Source of the DNA: an uncultured Clostridia bacterium
GTDB lineage: Bacteria > Bacillota > Clostridia > TANB77 > CAG-508
Assembly (NCBI GenBank): GCA_934178555.1
Contig: CAKPQL010000012.1
Location: 1-51,482 of the forward strand
Direction of reading: 5' to 3'
Length of the DNA: 51,482 nucleotides
The translations under genes and the position numbers were made by a program. The notes under the pieces are model-generated. The model had not been told where the DNA came from and ran no database searches. It saw only the letters and a list, made by a program, of their open reading frames with translations. Numbering within the stretch: the first letter of the stretch is position 1; every line of letters begins with the position of its first letter. This document shows positions 31,701 through 37,913 of this stretch, in pieces.

Positions 31701-34700
31701 AAGAAATAAAGGGAGTAGGCAACATAGAAATAACAATAGAGCAAATAGCATATCCAAATGGATATAAAGAAGATTCAGCTATAAATAAAACAATAAAAAT
31801 AAATAGAGATTTGACAGATGGAAAAATTACAGCAGTAGATGGAATAACAGAAGAACAAATAGATAATGATACTAGAATTATAAGAGTACAAGTAGGAAAT
31901 GAACTAAAAGACGGAGAGTTAACACTAGGAATAGAAAAAACAGATGAAAATGGAGTACATTTACAAGGAGCAGAATTTAGCATAGTAAAATTAGAAAATG
32001 GAGTAGAAGGTACTGCAGAAACAATTGGAACAACTAATGCAGAAGGAAAAGTTGAAAAGACAATAGTATTACCAAAAACAAGCTCAGAGTTTGCATATGT
32101 ATTAAAGGAAACAAAAACACCAAAAGGATATAAAACAGGAGCAAATAGAATAATAACAATAAAAGCAGGAGTAAGGGAAGATGGAAGCTATGGGGCAACA
32201 GAAGTTAATGTAAATGGAACAGCAGTAAATGTGTTAGAAGATAAAGCAATTATCAAAGTAGTAAATGAAGAAATAGAAGGATTTAAGCTAGAGATAACAA
32301 CAGTAAATAAAGATAATACAGAGCAAAAATTAAGTGGTGCAAAATATAAAATAGTAGTAAAAGATGTAGAAGAAAACAAAGTAATAAAAACGATAGAAAG
32401 CACAGAAGTAAGTAATGTATTAGGAAAAATACTAACAGAAGAAATAAAGGGAGTAGGCAATATAGAAATAACAATAGAGCAAATAGCATATCCAAATGGA
32501 TATAAAGAAGATTCAGCTATAAATAAAACAATAAAAATAAATAGAGATTTGACAGATGGAAAAATTACAGCAGTAGATGGAATAACAGAAGAACAAATAG
32601 ATAATGATACTAGAATTATAAGAGTACAAGTAGGAAATGAACTAAAAGACGGAGAGTTAACACTAGGAATAGAAAAAACAGATGAAAATGGAGTACATTT
32701 ACAAGGAGCAGAATTTAGCATAGTAAAATTAGAAAATGGAGTAGAAGGTACTGCAGAAACAATTGGAACAACTAATGCAGAAGGAAAAGTTGAAAAGACA
32801 ATAGTATTACCAAAAACAAGCTCAGAGTTTGCATATGTATTAAAGGAAACAAAAACACCAAAAGGATATAAAACAGGAGCAAATAGAATAATAACAATAA
32901 AAGCAGGAGTAAGGGAAGATGGAAGCTATGGGGCAACAGAAGTTAATGTAAATGGAACAGCAGTAAATGTGTTAGAAGATAAAGCAATTATCAAAGTAGT
33001 AAATGAAGAAATAGAAGGATTTAAGCTAGAGATAACAACAGTAAATAAAGATAATACAGAGCAAAAATTAAGTGGTGCAAAATATAAAATAGTAGTAAAA
33101 GATGTAGAAGAAAACAAAGTAATAAAAACAATAGAAAGCACAGAAGAAAGTGATACATTAGGAAAAATATTAACAGAAGAAATAAAGGGAGTAGGCAACA
33201 TAGAAATAACAATAGAGCAAATAGCATATTCAAATGGATATAAAGAAGAAAATAATAGCAAGGTAATAAGAATATTAAGAAATCTAACAGACGGAACAAT
33301 AAGTGCTGTGGATAGTATAACAGATGAGCAAATAGATAATATAGAAAGAATATTAAAAATAGAAATAGAAAATGAACCAAAAGATCCAATATTAGAAGTT
33401 GTACTACATAAATTAGATAAAGATAATAATCAACCATTGGCCAATGCAAAATTTAAAATAGGAAAAGAAAATAGTGCAGAAGAAGATATTGAATTATTAC
33501 CTACAGATGAAAAAGGACAAACAAAATCAATTTTAACTTTACCAAAAGCAGAAGGAACATATAATTACATAATAAAAGAAATAGAATCACCATTAGGATA
33601 TGTAAAGATTGAAAATGAAATGATATTAAAAGTAAATGTTGTCAAAATGAATAACGGTGCATTTACAGTGAAATCAGTAACGTTTAATGATATATTAAAT
33701 GAGGTTAATGATGAAAAAACAAATATAGAAGTAAAGAATGAAGTAGTAACTCCTTTTGTAATAGAGTTAATTACACAAGATGATGATAATGAAATGCATG
33801 AAGTAATACCAGATGCAAAATATGATATATCAATTAAAAATATTACTATGAATACAGATACAACATTAAAAAATTTAACATCAGATGTACTTGGCAAAAT
33901 ATTAACAAAACAACTTTATGGAGTTGGCGATATTGAAATTAGAATAAGACAAGTTAGTACACCTAAAGAATATATATTAGATCAAGATGAGAAAATAATA
34001 AAAATACAAAGAGAACTTACAAACGGAAATATTACTTTAACAAGTACAGATGGAAATAATATAGAAGTTACTGAAATAAATAATGATGGAATAACAGATA
34101 AAAAGATACAAATAACTATAACTAATGAAATAATGAAGCCATATGTAGATGTACAAATTAAAAAAGTAGATAAAAATATTATAAAAAATGAACTAAAAGG
34201 AGCAATCTTTGAAATAAAATTACCAGATGGAGTTGTTACAGAAGATGGACAAACAACTATAGTAGTAAATATGCTAGAAAAGACGATAGAAGATTTGCAA
34301 ATTCCATTACCAAAGAGTAGAGGGGAATATGAATATATAATAACAGAATTGCAAGCACCAGCAGGTTATAATAAATTAAATGTGCCAATATCACTAAAAA
34401 TAACTGTTGAAAAGCAAAAAGGAATATATGTTGCTAAAAAAATGACTGCTAAAAATGAAGGTAGTAGAATGGTAACTGTACAAAATAATGTAATTACCAT
34501 AGCAAATAAAGTAAGCGATGTAAGAAAATATAACATTGATCTAGAATTCAAGAATTTATCATATAATAAAGATACAGAGTTCAAACTAGAATTACAAGCA
34601 GAAACAGGGGAGAATATATTAAGAAATTTAATAGTATCAAAACAGAGTGAAGAAATAGGAAATGTTATGGGAACAGGAGAAGTATTAGTAAACATATATG

Positions 34701-35317
34701 ACATGAAAGAGGATGGACAAATAATAGGAACAGTTAAATATTATAGAAGTTCAGCTACATATGAAATATCTAATATAGAAGTAAATAAATTAGGAAACTA
34801 TGAAATAGAAGCTGAAGTGATAGAGAGTGAAGCAAATGTAAATGATATAAGAATAACAATAAGAAATATGAGCATAGATGTGCAATCACCAATATATTCA
34901 GTTTCTGAAGAGGACAAATTAATATATGGTATAAGCCCAAATACTTCTATTACAGAGTTCTGTAACAATATATCTACAAATCAAAATTATACTATAATAG
35001 ATGCACAAGGAAATGCAATAGATGAAAAACCATATAAAGCTGGTTTGATGAGTGGAAATATAACTAATAATATATTAGGAACTGGTAGCAAGTTGAAAGT
35101 TGGAAATACAACATATACATTAGTTGTAAAAGGTGATACAGACGGAAATGGAAAAATAACAATAACTGATGTAACAAAAATTAATTTGCATATAGTTAAT
35201 ATAAATAAATTAGACGGAATATATGCAATAGCAGCAGATACTAATTTTAACAAAGAGATAAGCATTACAGATTTAGTTCAAGTAAGATTAGCTTTAGTAG
35301 GCTTGCTAGAATTATAA
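16715..35317 (+). CDS. Giant surface protein: GLUG modules, SpaA/Cna-B repeats, dockerin
   Basis: 6,200 residues from ATG 16715 (AGGAG 7 nt upstream). A signal-anchor helix (about 10-30) precedes five blocks of GLUG repeats (about 60-1,890; VGLFGYISGGTVKN, YAGGLIGYA), each closing with SSYWSPETTGQ and TLPYLK. From about 1,905 to 6,000 come many prealbumin-like SpaA/Cna-B domains, recognised by an early Lys (KVDKED), GAKYKI, the Glu-bearing YTIKETKAPKGY and a closing Asn strand (IKVVNE), the set used for Lys-Asn isopeptide bonds in this fold. About 4,365-4,560 is a different beta-sandwich, lectin-like domain. The end (GDTDGNGKITITDV and ADTNFNKEISITDLVQVRL) is a type I dockerin. No LPXTG. Likely an adhesin or stalk held by the N-terminal helix; partner unknown. 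Confidence 0.92.
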   Translation: MKNTSKSKLKIVMGLIILICLLIISFIYVKSKQNNSIIKQEQLNNLQAVQEPQTTVPDGYIGIYTIQQLTQIGIDGDLTANYILMNDFDLNGVEWNIIGKSLTYPFTGSFDGNGYKITGLNIESYNQYVGLFGAINGGTVKNLTLENANIVSKTANTCVGGVVGYIVNGKIENVSITGTSNIENTENASGTIDIGGIVGYAYRNVDSSANSITNVYSTGDINVTAGRNVYAGGIAGRIDMKYPSYYLGVTKAYSTGNINVTTSGVVYAGGLIGRAGHYYRGSTTSYYYDSKITDAYSTGEVNANSTSGDVYAGGLIGWVCGDITNTYAVGKVTVSSSGTKYIGGLIGDAEKGTTVTSSYWSPETTGQTISAGTEKPLLFQQMMQANPYENWDFTNTWEIDEGNTLPYLKGLQKPEQVNKTNYTYTTYEGEGTEENPYIIETEEQLQGMQLGISAHYRLGNDIVIQNIDNFEVIGKSLTYPFTGSFDGNGYKITGLNIESYNQYVGLFGYISGGTVKNLTLENANIVSKTANTYVGGVVGYIVNGTIENVSITGTSNVAYITKAFDTYIGGIVGYIDGTTINNSYSTGKVEVETTNGDVYAGGIVGYAYRSVASSIDSITNVYSTGDINVTADEVVYAGGIAGCIDMKYPSYYLGVTKAYSTGNINVTTSGVVYAGGLIGRAGHYYRGSTTSYYYDSKITDAYSTGEVNANSTSGDVYAGGLIGWVCGDITNTYAVGKVTVSSSGTKYIGGLIGDAEKGTTVTSSYWSPETTGQTISAGTEQSLLFQQMIQANPYENWDFTDIWEIEEGNTLPYLKDLQKPEQVNEINYTYTIYEGEGTEENPYIIETEEQLQGMRNIPYAHYKLGNDIVITENFEPIGGNENTAFTGTLDGAGYTIIGLDIESDNQYVGLFGYISGGTVKNLILENININKTYTNTTNAYYIGGIAGYIKNGVIHNVEIIDENSKIIAETKNNVYIGGIVGYRDAGTIYSTYSVAYINATSTSGTIYAGGLIGYTTQNASINIVYSTGTVDVTSTSGTIYAGGLIGYACSNSYNTYSTSNVETSTKGTIYAGGLIGYANSISIGNAYAVGKVDVTGSGTKSAGGLIGGGKATVTSSYWSPETTGQLISVGAAKPLLLQQMIKANPYENWDFIDIWTIEEGNTLPYLKDLQKPEQVNEINYTYITYEGEGTEENPYIIETEEQLQGIKNGPSGYYKLGNNIEITENFEPIGGNENTAFTGTLDGAGYKIIGLNIDSDNQCVGLFGYISGGTVKNLILENATVKSQYTSSTNYYAYVGGVVGYITNGTIKNVNIIGTSVVKAEKGYVKIGGIAGHIDAGTIDNAYSVASINATSTSGVVYAGGIAGYTNNSSISKVYSTGTINANSTSGSIYAGGLIGEAYNSEINNVYSTGDINVNSTSGNVGAGGLIGWAFRYSGKLLSIENAYAVGKVAVIGNGTKSIGGLIGCATGVPAVTSSYWSPETTGQLISVGAEQPLLLQQMIQASSFENWDFTDIWTIEEGKTLPYLRNMVKPEQVNASNYTYVVYEGNGTEEDPYIIRTQEQLQGMKNIPYAHYKLGNDIVINKNFEPIGLNAKTAFTGNLDGDGKTISNLSIESDNQYTGLFGYISGGTVKNLTIENANIVNTYGANNSGSACVGTVAGYIINGTIENVGITGISSVENKVGINIFIGGLVGLATDNTQIKRVYSNAMVNTNVTGLVRAGGLIGGANKTSSSASFACNIEKAYSTGEINVETKSTNHSYVGGFGGTISDSNISNVFSTGAVNATIKSTIMHLGGLFGGISIGSKIENAYAVGKVAVTGSGTKYVGGLIGTKASDTTVTQSYWSPKTTNQSISDGGTEKSIQELLYQTGYEDNWDFDSIWTIEPNGESLAYLKDLPMPDGIMKDELDFETRVSVKITDTNKKALYGAQFIVKDASGNPATNSEGNLIGELTTNKNGTAYILNLIPGTYSVQETIAPASYIINSNTYNFTLTDEGKTVDASGNEMNLIIENEQLKIEVYNKDKETNEVIVGAKIGLYNLDGSRVLGIDGNNVEAITDSDGKATLNKMVAGTYKYKVIKPAAGYKANSNEYTVTILDDGTVSFGENNNGVIEDVKIGLKGMQIEVVDKDNPDVKIQNARLEISQTDLSNSEIKYYSEDLYTDSNGIVSINEEEIRAFGNMLLELEAFEVPLGYKTIQTKAIGFKNNSTNGITLNNNITSDDVVVTIDNTTDMIYVRLFATRDTVNMKVSVVDANNTNIVLGNAKVSVKDSIDYTTSGTTSIMDNLVLNPTKGTSGTTTYNIKVENSPLGYVDNLVQNITVSFDSKGNIINASSLDDMELAFTEDELSVKLKLARNAVFDKAYIILSEKDNTSNVLKGAEYSISMTSDDGFEALLTDVTDMYGKINVEFYGNENISIGIKQNSAVSGYKIDKEEKTVVLDRVEDILQLNNELCSGNMSIYNVDNELYIELTNERKTPNNILNIQAVYDKDRDIKLQNIPFTITADSYEFSGITDINGNLEVSNILAKANETYTYTVTLGSLPSIAYEERINQFKINITFDELGYISKVNLVEDSEFVSTTCESKENDENINYIANVQVDLGYKNNMSLYIIKEDEKTSNRVEGIGYEVTLKMRDSSTGKTLVSKVQKKTDSNGQFAITVPIGSENDSLTIELKELSTLSKYIINRNKRTVVLDVNSNGVYELRNSSTEDITVDLSNQTATKPYIALTEKAKLKVNSTAKTELNLNLDVSNLLGAKLGGLKYDIYEYKENLEIYTHKYSIITDTSGKATQNINIENAGVYTFKIYQQNEIPGHSKVNCVTVRIRYEVVDGEMKCQSFIIIKGNEYVLRKETKEIESDNCYRYDMNLYLINNFVSTQIPNETEEKPDVEPVENAKTCYIRLEKAGTTNNYMLPNAVYTAVITYSNGSKEVKNIKTNLYGIAILNNIYLDGAISIELKETSAPAGYELDNNTYTINIVGNQTNGLTEVMPSTTSTVAGMECTRNGREIRVKLKDKKKPSTVKINNSKYFLDLNLYKEDDSIPNMLINGAIFKVVVKIGDSELFNKNIAIKNGNYKESRIAIPRELEGKEGTIEITEIVAPDKYELDEETKTIKFNIADGKIKYTTDNNDIKVTSGSYNSNVFHRINVVLKNKLKNFALIINKVDKDNNTISLNGSSFRIETTGDSLKTMDITNKGTNIVFPKGGTNETVRYKITETKAGNGYKKLDKPILIDVTFDESGNVSNAETVVQEGYDSSSVVEINKSDKLIGLKITNKAKKYINGVEIDDDGGETINPDKYTIVFVTKDKNNTNKIIDGLYNVSLIASNGVSKNFSVGTNRIVEYNTYGDIEIGFEQVTVKSGYILDGEQKSLVINRTDDNTLSFVEKNGEFDYYINDTTKVITITNYNETDIAPLNLTLETEAKYQGLEFDVTSVINDNKSLITNINGIASTSLNEPDITSVEYTIKSNNMPKDCMDIPDIKMVIDYDSDNLIKSAKITEGQKNAEIIGEYVGKRYIRVKINIKEAYEDPEDSSKKPVEEAPKEYRYDIIYVKQDEQDGYIRLENVEFEIDITKETGTHKIHNVTTNKFGVAKDRYLTTYGETKYVLKELSTVEGYVLDEQPKTIVIGKTDKNEAKLISASDGLNVIISEKSKQIKVILKNKVDSVGDENNPGYAGIVIEKTDSADSLVKIPNVNFAIQSENGGKVYSATTNDEGYTKVLIPLLKENTERTYIIRENTVPDGYIQYTGDIKLKIKYNSDGIESASIVDAATDTNGSIIATVTKTEANEVGLRITNEQTEYIPSKNELKPYDVKIIKVDENDIEITKQGAKLKVDVSNTVGVEAITKTDVTDENGIVSINGINGFGDIRIDITELEAPENMKLETETKWITLHRSEETGSITHTASSDVFYDINNSERIVTVYLTNKLDDNLFTIVMNKIDSNDEGIEGAEFEVTLPNGDKVERIASIKTGFACITDLEMPEEAGTYTYTIKETKAPKEYKLLKEEINVNITFELIEEKMCITKVTKESDFCKLINTSYINLSDGHISKLKTENTTGEITTKNCFELDIINDKLEPISLEIEKVDKEDNDKKLKGAAYKIEIKDVEEDKVIKTIDSTLDSAENGIVRVDELRGSGILEFTITEIKYPIGYKDENDGVTIVKTIKISRDQIDGTMTAIDGIVQEQIDNENRVIKLKIENELKDAEFELKINKTDEETNEKLSNVKFKVTAENEAGEAIKIAIKNGVILDSTEITTDSDGVANLTGILVPKPEGVYIYTVEEVETIKGYKTNYEPIRIKITTGINDEGLYGILNSEVIKKETLKYPLEIVVAKNNTEFNTNNFKEDLIAQLQKEGVDISNINIETVKKDKTSSNSADAETILNTWEQVGQITYTENNVTYDKLWEFKDQNVICKYNTDDLTGYVFPGEGAQGISLEYDATSENGDDDAFGAIIRYNKNADGTVTTYVFSQARDVRYNPADPWANYYGLYKIESKEFKYQNITLLKSCSKGWLKDEYAHYKIDATGNTIKVSMNGEEIINYTDTSNPIESGSYGFFSFSQANTKFKNITAITTNYDSMSYDTVNNEYEWDKDSLHCVINISDFMEDPFNSENIDKTVSKSINNELTYIGLGTDNNKKQYLNYIEKNDNNGTFIDNKNYDKSIVQVAEYINVLLNAKNKIKYPNVSIYKTVEDIAKEKITVDLSNEKIEPFDVQIIAKDIDNENADLSGISYKVKVTNIETNTVVKEIENTGLTEQNGILNIEDISGVGKFKIEIERITVPNGYKEDVNKNTILYIIRDDKTGIINVAQESSEKNAEIDNKNRIVKITIENELKDGELNITINKVKEDGTALQGATFSIIKVENDKTQTKEDFGVTNALGKVSKKIVLPKTTREFTYILKETGAPKGYKIAEDNTIKISTGIRDDGSYGPVSVTLNDKTQNITNDQLDVKIVNEEIEGFRLEITTVNKDNTEQKLSGAKYKIVVKDLEENKVIKTIESTEVSNVLGKILTEEIKGVGNIEITIEQIAYPNGYKEDSAINKTIKINRDLTDGKITAVDGITEEQIDNDTRIIRVQVGNELKDGELTLGIEKTDENGVHLQGAEFSIVKLENGVEGTAETIGTTNAEGKVEKTIVLPKTSSEFAYVLKETKTPKGYKTGANRIITIKAGVREDGSYGATEVNVNGTAVNVLEDKAIIKVVNEEIEGFKLEITTVNKDNTEQKLSGAKYKIVVKDVEENKVIKTIESTEVSNVLGKILTEEIKGVGNIEITIEQIAYPNGYKEDSAINKTIKINRDLTDGKITAVDGITEEQIDNDTRIIRVQVGNELKDGELTLGIEKTDENGVHLQGAEFSIVKLENGVEGTAETIGTTNAEGKVEKTIVLPKTSSEFAYVLKETKTPKGYKTGANRIITIKAGVREDGSYGATEVNVNGTAVNVLEDKAIIKVVNEEIEGFKLEITTVNKDNTEQKLSGAKYKIVVKDVEENKVIKTIESTEESDTLGKILTEEIKGVGNIEITIEQIAYSNGYKEENNSKVIRILRNLTDGTISAVDSITDEQIDNIERILKIEIENEPKDPILEVVLHKLDKDNNQPLANAKFKIGKENSAEEDIELLPTDEKGQTKSILTLPKAEGTYNYIIKEIESPLGYVKIENEMILKVNVVKMNNGAFTVKSVTFNDILNEVNDEKTNIEVKNEVVTPFVIELITQDDDNEMHEVIPDAKYDISIKNITMNTDTTLKNLTSDVLGKILTKQLYGVGDIEIRIRQVSTPKEYILDQDEKIIKIQRELTNGNITLTSTDGNNIEVTEINNDGITDKKIQITITNEIMKPYVDVQIKKVDKNIIKNELKGAIFEIKLPDGVVTEDGQTTIVVNMLEKTIEDLQIPLPKSRGEYEYIITELQAPAGYNKLNVPISLKITVEKQKGIYVAKKMTAKNEGSRMVTVQNNVITIANKVSDVRKYNIDLEFKNLSYNKDTEFKLELQAETGENILRNLIVSKQSEEIGNVMGTGEVLVNIYDMKEDGQIIGTVKYYRSSATYEISNIEVNKLGNYEIEAEVIESEANVNDIRITIRNMSIDVQSPIYSVSEEDKLIYGISPNTSITEFCNNISTNQNYTIIDAQGNAIDEKPYKAGLMSGNITNNILGTGSKLKVGNTTYTLVVKGDTDGNGKITITDVTKINLHIVNINKLDGIYAIAADTNFNKEISITDLVQVRLALVGLLEL
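17433..17836 (+). repeat. 404-bp block repeated at 18651-19054 in the GLUG region
   Basis: By eye the 404 bases at 17433-17836 recur without a difference at 18651-19054, offset 1,218 bp. A second shared block (17006-17110 and from 18131) lies upstream at offset 1,125. The remaining GLUG blocks are diverged, so this pair is a recent duplication or has been homogenised by gene conversion. Confidence 0.9.
31529..33243 (+). repeat. 738-bp tandem repeat units in the SpaA region
   Basis: Unit 1 is 31529-32266, unit 2 32267-33004 and a partial third begins at 33005, diverging after about 33240. Each is 246 codons, two SpaA-like domains. Only a handful of base differences separate the units (for example TTTAGGCTA against TTTAAGCTA). 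A more diverged copy precedes unit 1. The period is a multiple of three, so changes in copy number keep the frame. Confidence 0.93.
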
Positions 35318-35360
35318 AAAAGTACATATTACTTAGCGACGGAATAAATTAAAAAAATGT

Positions 35361-35396
35361 AAAAGAGTCAGTATAGATGTTTATACTGACTCTTTT
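35361..35396 (+). terminator. Terminator after the giant gene
   Basis: A 15-bp perfect stem (35361-35375 with 35382-35396, core GAGTCAGTATA) around a 6-nt loop, with a T-rich 3' arm ending CTCTTTT. It lies 44 nt after the giant gene's stop. Confidence 0.8.
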
Positions 35397-35431
35397 GTCG
35401 ATATATGTATTGTTTTGGCGATGGAAAAAGC

Positions 35432-35460
35432 TTGACAAATATTAATATAAAATATAATAT
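35432..35460 (+). promoter_or_regulatory. Sigma-A promoter for the VirB4 operon
   Basis: TTGACA 35432-35437, a 17-bp spacer and TAATAT 35455-35460, 33 bp before the first gene of the operon. Near-consensus, so the secretion operon is expected to be expressed from the chromosome. Confidence 0.8.
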
Positions 35461-35493
35461 GTTTTTAAAATATATTATATCAAAGGGTGAAAA

Positions 35494-36072
35494 ATGGAAA
35501 AAATAAATTCTGTACAAAAATGGGTACCTTTTGATAATTTTCTAGATAATGGAATTATAAAATTAAAAGATAATACTTATATAAAAATAATAAAAATAAT
35601 TCCAATAAATTTTAATCTGAAATCTGATTTAGAAAAAGATGCAATTTTAAGTTCTTATAAAATTTTTTTAAAAACATTTAATTCTGATATTCAAATTTTA
35701 ATTCAAAGTAATAAAGAAAATTTATCAAAACATATTTCCCAAATAAAAAAAGAAAATATTAATCAAAAAAATCAAAATATTTTAAATTTATCTAAAAGAT
35801 ATATTCAATTTATTGAATATTTTAATCAATTAAAAAAATCCTCATCAAAAAATTTTTATATTCTACTAAGGAAAAAACCAGATAATAAAATAAAAGAAAT
35901 TAATGAATGTATAGAAAAAAATATAATTAATAATTTAAATGATGAATATTTTATATTAAAAGATTGTATTATGCGTTGTGGCAATAGAGTTATTGAAATA
36001 GATAATAAAAATGAAAGTAAAAAAATTGTAAAATCTTTCCTATGTTCAAGAAAAAACTTGGAATGGGGGTGA
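35494..36072 (+). CDS. VirB4 N-terminal-domain-like protein
   Basis: 192 residues, lysine- and asparagine-rich. Begins with PFDNFLDNGIIKLKDNTYIKII and a strand pattern like the N-terminal domain of VirB4/TraC-type ATPases, which often reads VLKDGTY followed by strands. It ends 4 nt before the VirB4-like gene, so it may be the detached N-terminal domain of that ATPase. The relationship is a pattern judgement, not a firm family assignment. AAAGGGTG precedes ATG. Confidence 0.55.
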   Translation: MEKINSVQKWVPFDNFLDNGIIKLKDNTYIKIIKIIPINFNLKSDLEKDAILSSYKIFLKTFNSDIQILIQSNKENLSKHISQIKKENINQKNQNILNLSKRYIQFIEYFNQLKKSSSKNFYILLRKKPDNKIKEINECIEKNIINNLNDEYFILKDCIMRCGNRVIEIDNKNESKKIVKSFLCSRKNLEWG

Positions 36073-36076
36073 ATAA

Positions 36077-37913
36077 ATGGAGAAAAGTAAATATGAAAAT
36101 GGATTGTTTTTAGAAAAGGATGATATATCACCGGCATATATAAATTTTAAAAATCCAAAGTATGCAGATATAGATAATATGTACTACTCTGGAATAATTA
36201 TAGTTAATTATTATAGAGAATATCATGAATTAATTTTAAAGAAATTAATTGATACAAATATCAATATGAATATATCTATTTTTTATGAAAAACAAGATAC
36301 ATATAAAACAATTAGGGATTTAACTTATAATATTGGAAATGTTGGAGCAAATATAAAAGATATAAATTCTAGTAGACAAGATATGGAAATTGTTGCATTT
36401 ACATATAATGATGCAAAATATATTAGAAAAGAAATTCAAATAAATAATGAAGAGTTATATTTTTTGTATATATATGTAAATATTTATTCTGTAAATATAC
36501 AAGAGTTAGAATATTCAACAAATAAAATAGAGGGATTATTAGAAGGTATGGGATTGCAAACAAAAAGAGCAAATTTTAGACAAGCAGATGTATTGTTAGC
36601 TTGTATGCCAACAGGAATAAATAATTCTGTAATAAAAAATGCAGCGCGAAGAAATGTATTAACTAGTGGTTTGGTAAGTACATATCCTTTTATAACTTCA
36701 TCAATTTTTGATGAAGAGGGAATTTTTATAGGAACAAATATGTATAATGATTCTTTAATTTTTATAGATAGATATAATTCAGAAAAATATAAAAATGCAA
36801 ATATGTGTGTGTTTGGTACTAGTGGATCACGGAAAATCATTTTATACTAAATTATTAATTCTTAGATATTCAATTTTAAATATTGAGCAATATGTAATAG
36901 ATCCAGAACGAGAATACATAAATATTGCTAAGTATTTAGATGGAACAGTATTAAAAATAGGTGCAAACTCTAATACATATATTAATGTGATGGATATAAG
37001 AGAGGAAAGTATAGAAGAAACAAAAGGGTATTTAGCTACAAAGATAAGTAAATTAATAGGATTTTTTAATTTGATTTTCGGAGAAATAAATGAAGAAGAA
37101 AAAGGAGTACTAGAAGAAAAAATAATAGAATGTTATAAGCAAAAAGGTATAACTTTTGATGATAACAGTTTATATAAAACTATGACTGGAAAAAACATAC
37201 ATATAAAACCTGTTTTTAAAGAAAGTTCAGACATGCCTATATTAGAAGATTTATATGAAATATTAAAGAATGATGAAAAAACAAGAAAATTTTATACAAA
37301 ATTAATTCCATTTGTAAAAGGTTCACTGAGTTTTTTTAATAATCATACTAATGTAGAGTTAAATAATAAACTAATAATAGCTGATGTATATGATTTAGGA
37401 GAAGAAAATTTAAAATTTGGTATGTATTTATTTACAGAATTATTTTGGGACAAAATTAAACAAAATAGAAATATAAGAAAAGCTATATATTTGGATGAAG
37501 CATGGCGTTTAATAGGAGTAACATCTAATAAAGAGGTTGCAAGTTTTATATATAAAATTTTTAAAACTATAAGGAAATATGGCGGTAGTGCAACAGCGAT
37601 AACACAAGATGTATCAGATTTGTTTAGTTTGGATGGAGGTGTTTATGGAAAAAGTATTTTAAATAATTCGAGCATAAAATCATTTTTTTCAATGGAAGAA
37701 GAAAATATAAATGTATTAGCACAATTTACAAATTTAACAGAGAAAGAAAAGATAGAAATAAAGTCACTAAAAAGAGGAGAAAGTTTAATGTTTGTAGGAG
37801 ATGAACATATTTTAGCAAAAATAAATTCATCAGATTTTGAAAAAGAAATTATAAAAAAAGGTGATATAAATGAAAAGAATAATAACAGCAATTGGGAATT
37901 CATTAATAAATGA
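36077..37913 (+). CDS. VirB4/TraE-type secretion ATPase, needs +1 shift at CGG
   Basis: Joined product 611 residues, normal for VirB4. Part 1 (36077-36829) holds the middle domain ending NANMCVFGTSGS; part 2 (36831-37913) continues GKSFYTKLLILRYS, a YVIDPEREYINIAKYL strand, Walker B AIYLDEAWRLI and ATAITQDVSD. The CGG lies between the Ser and the essential Gly of Walker A (GTSGSGKS), so neither half can bind ATP. VirB4 powers substrate transfer and pilus assembly in type IV secretion. CGA is used for Arg at 36647 and 36909, so related arginine codons are normal here. The stop overlaps the next gene by 44 nt. Confidence 0.88.
36830..36832 (+). other. Candidate +1 frameshift site 3 (TCA-CGG-A) in Walker A of VirB4
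   Basis: CGG is codon 252 from ATG 36077. The zero frame reads TCA CGG AAA ATC ATT TTA TAC TAA. Skipping C gives GGATCA GGA AAA TCA TTT TAT (GSGKSFY), an intact P-loop. Confidence 0.9.

Noticed and set aside
31529..33243. CRISPR-like repeat array
   Set aside because: The repeats are 738 bp, coding and in frame with the giant gene; no short repeats with unique spacers are seen anywhere in the window.
30730..33897. Long minus-strand open frames inside the giant gene
   Set aside because: They are antisense shadows produced by biased codons and the 738-bp repeats; hydrophobic low-complexity products, no ribosome-binding sites.
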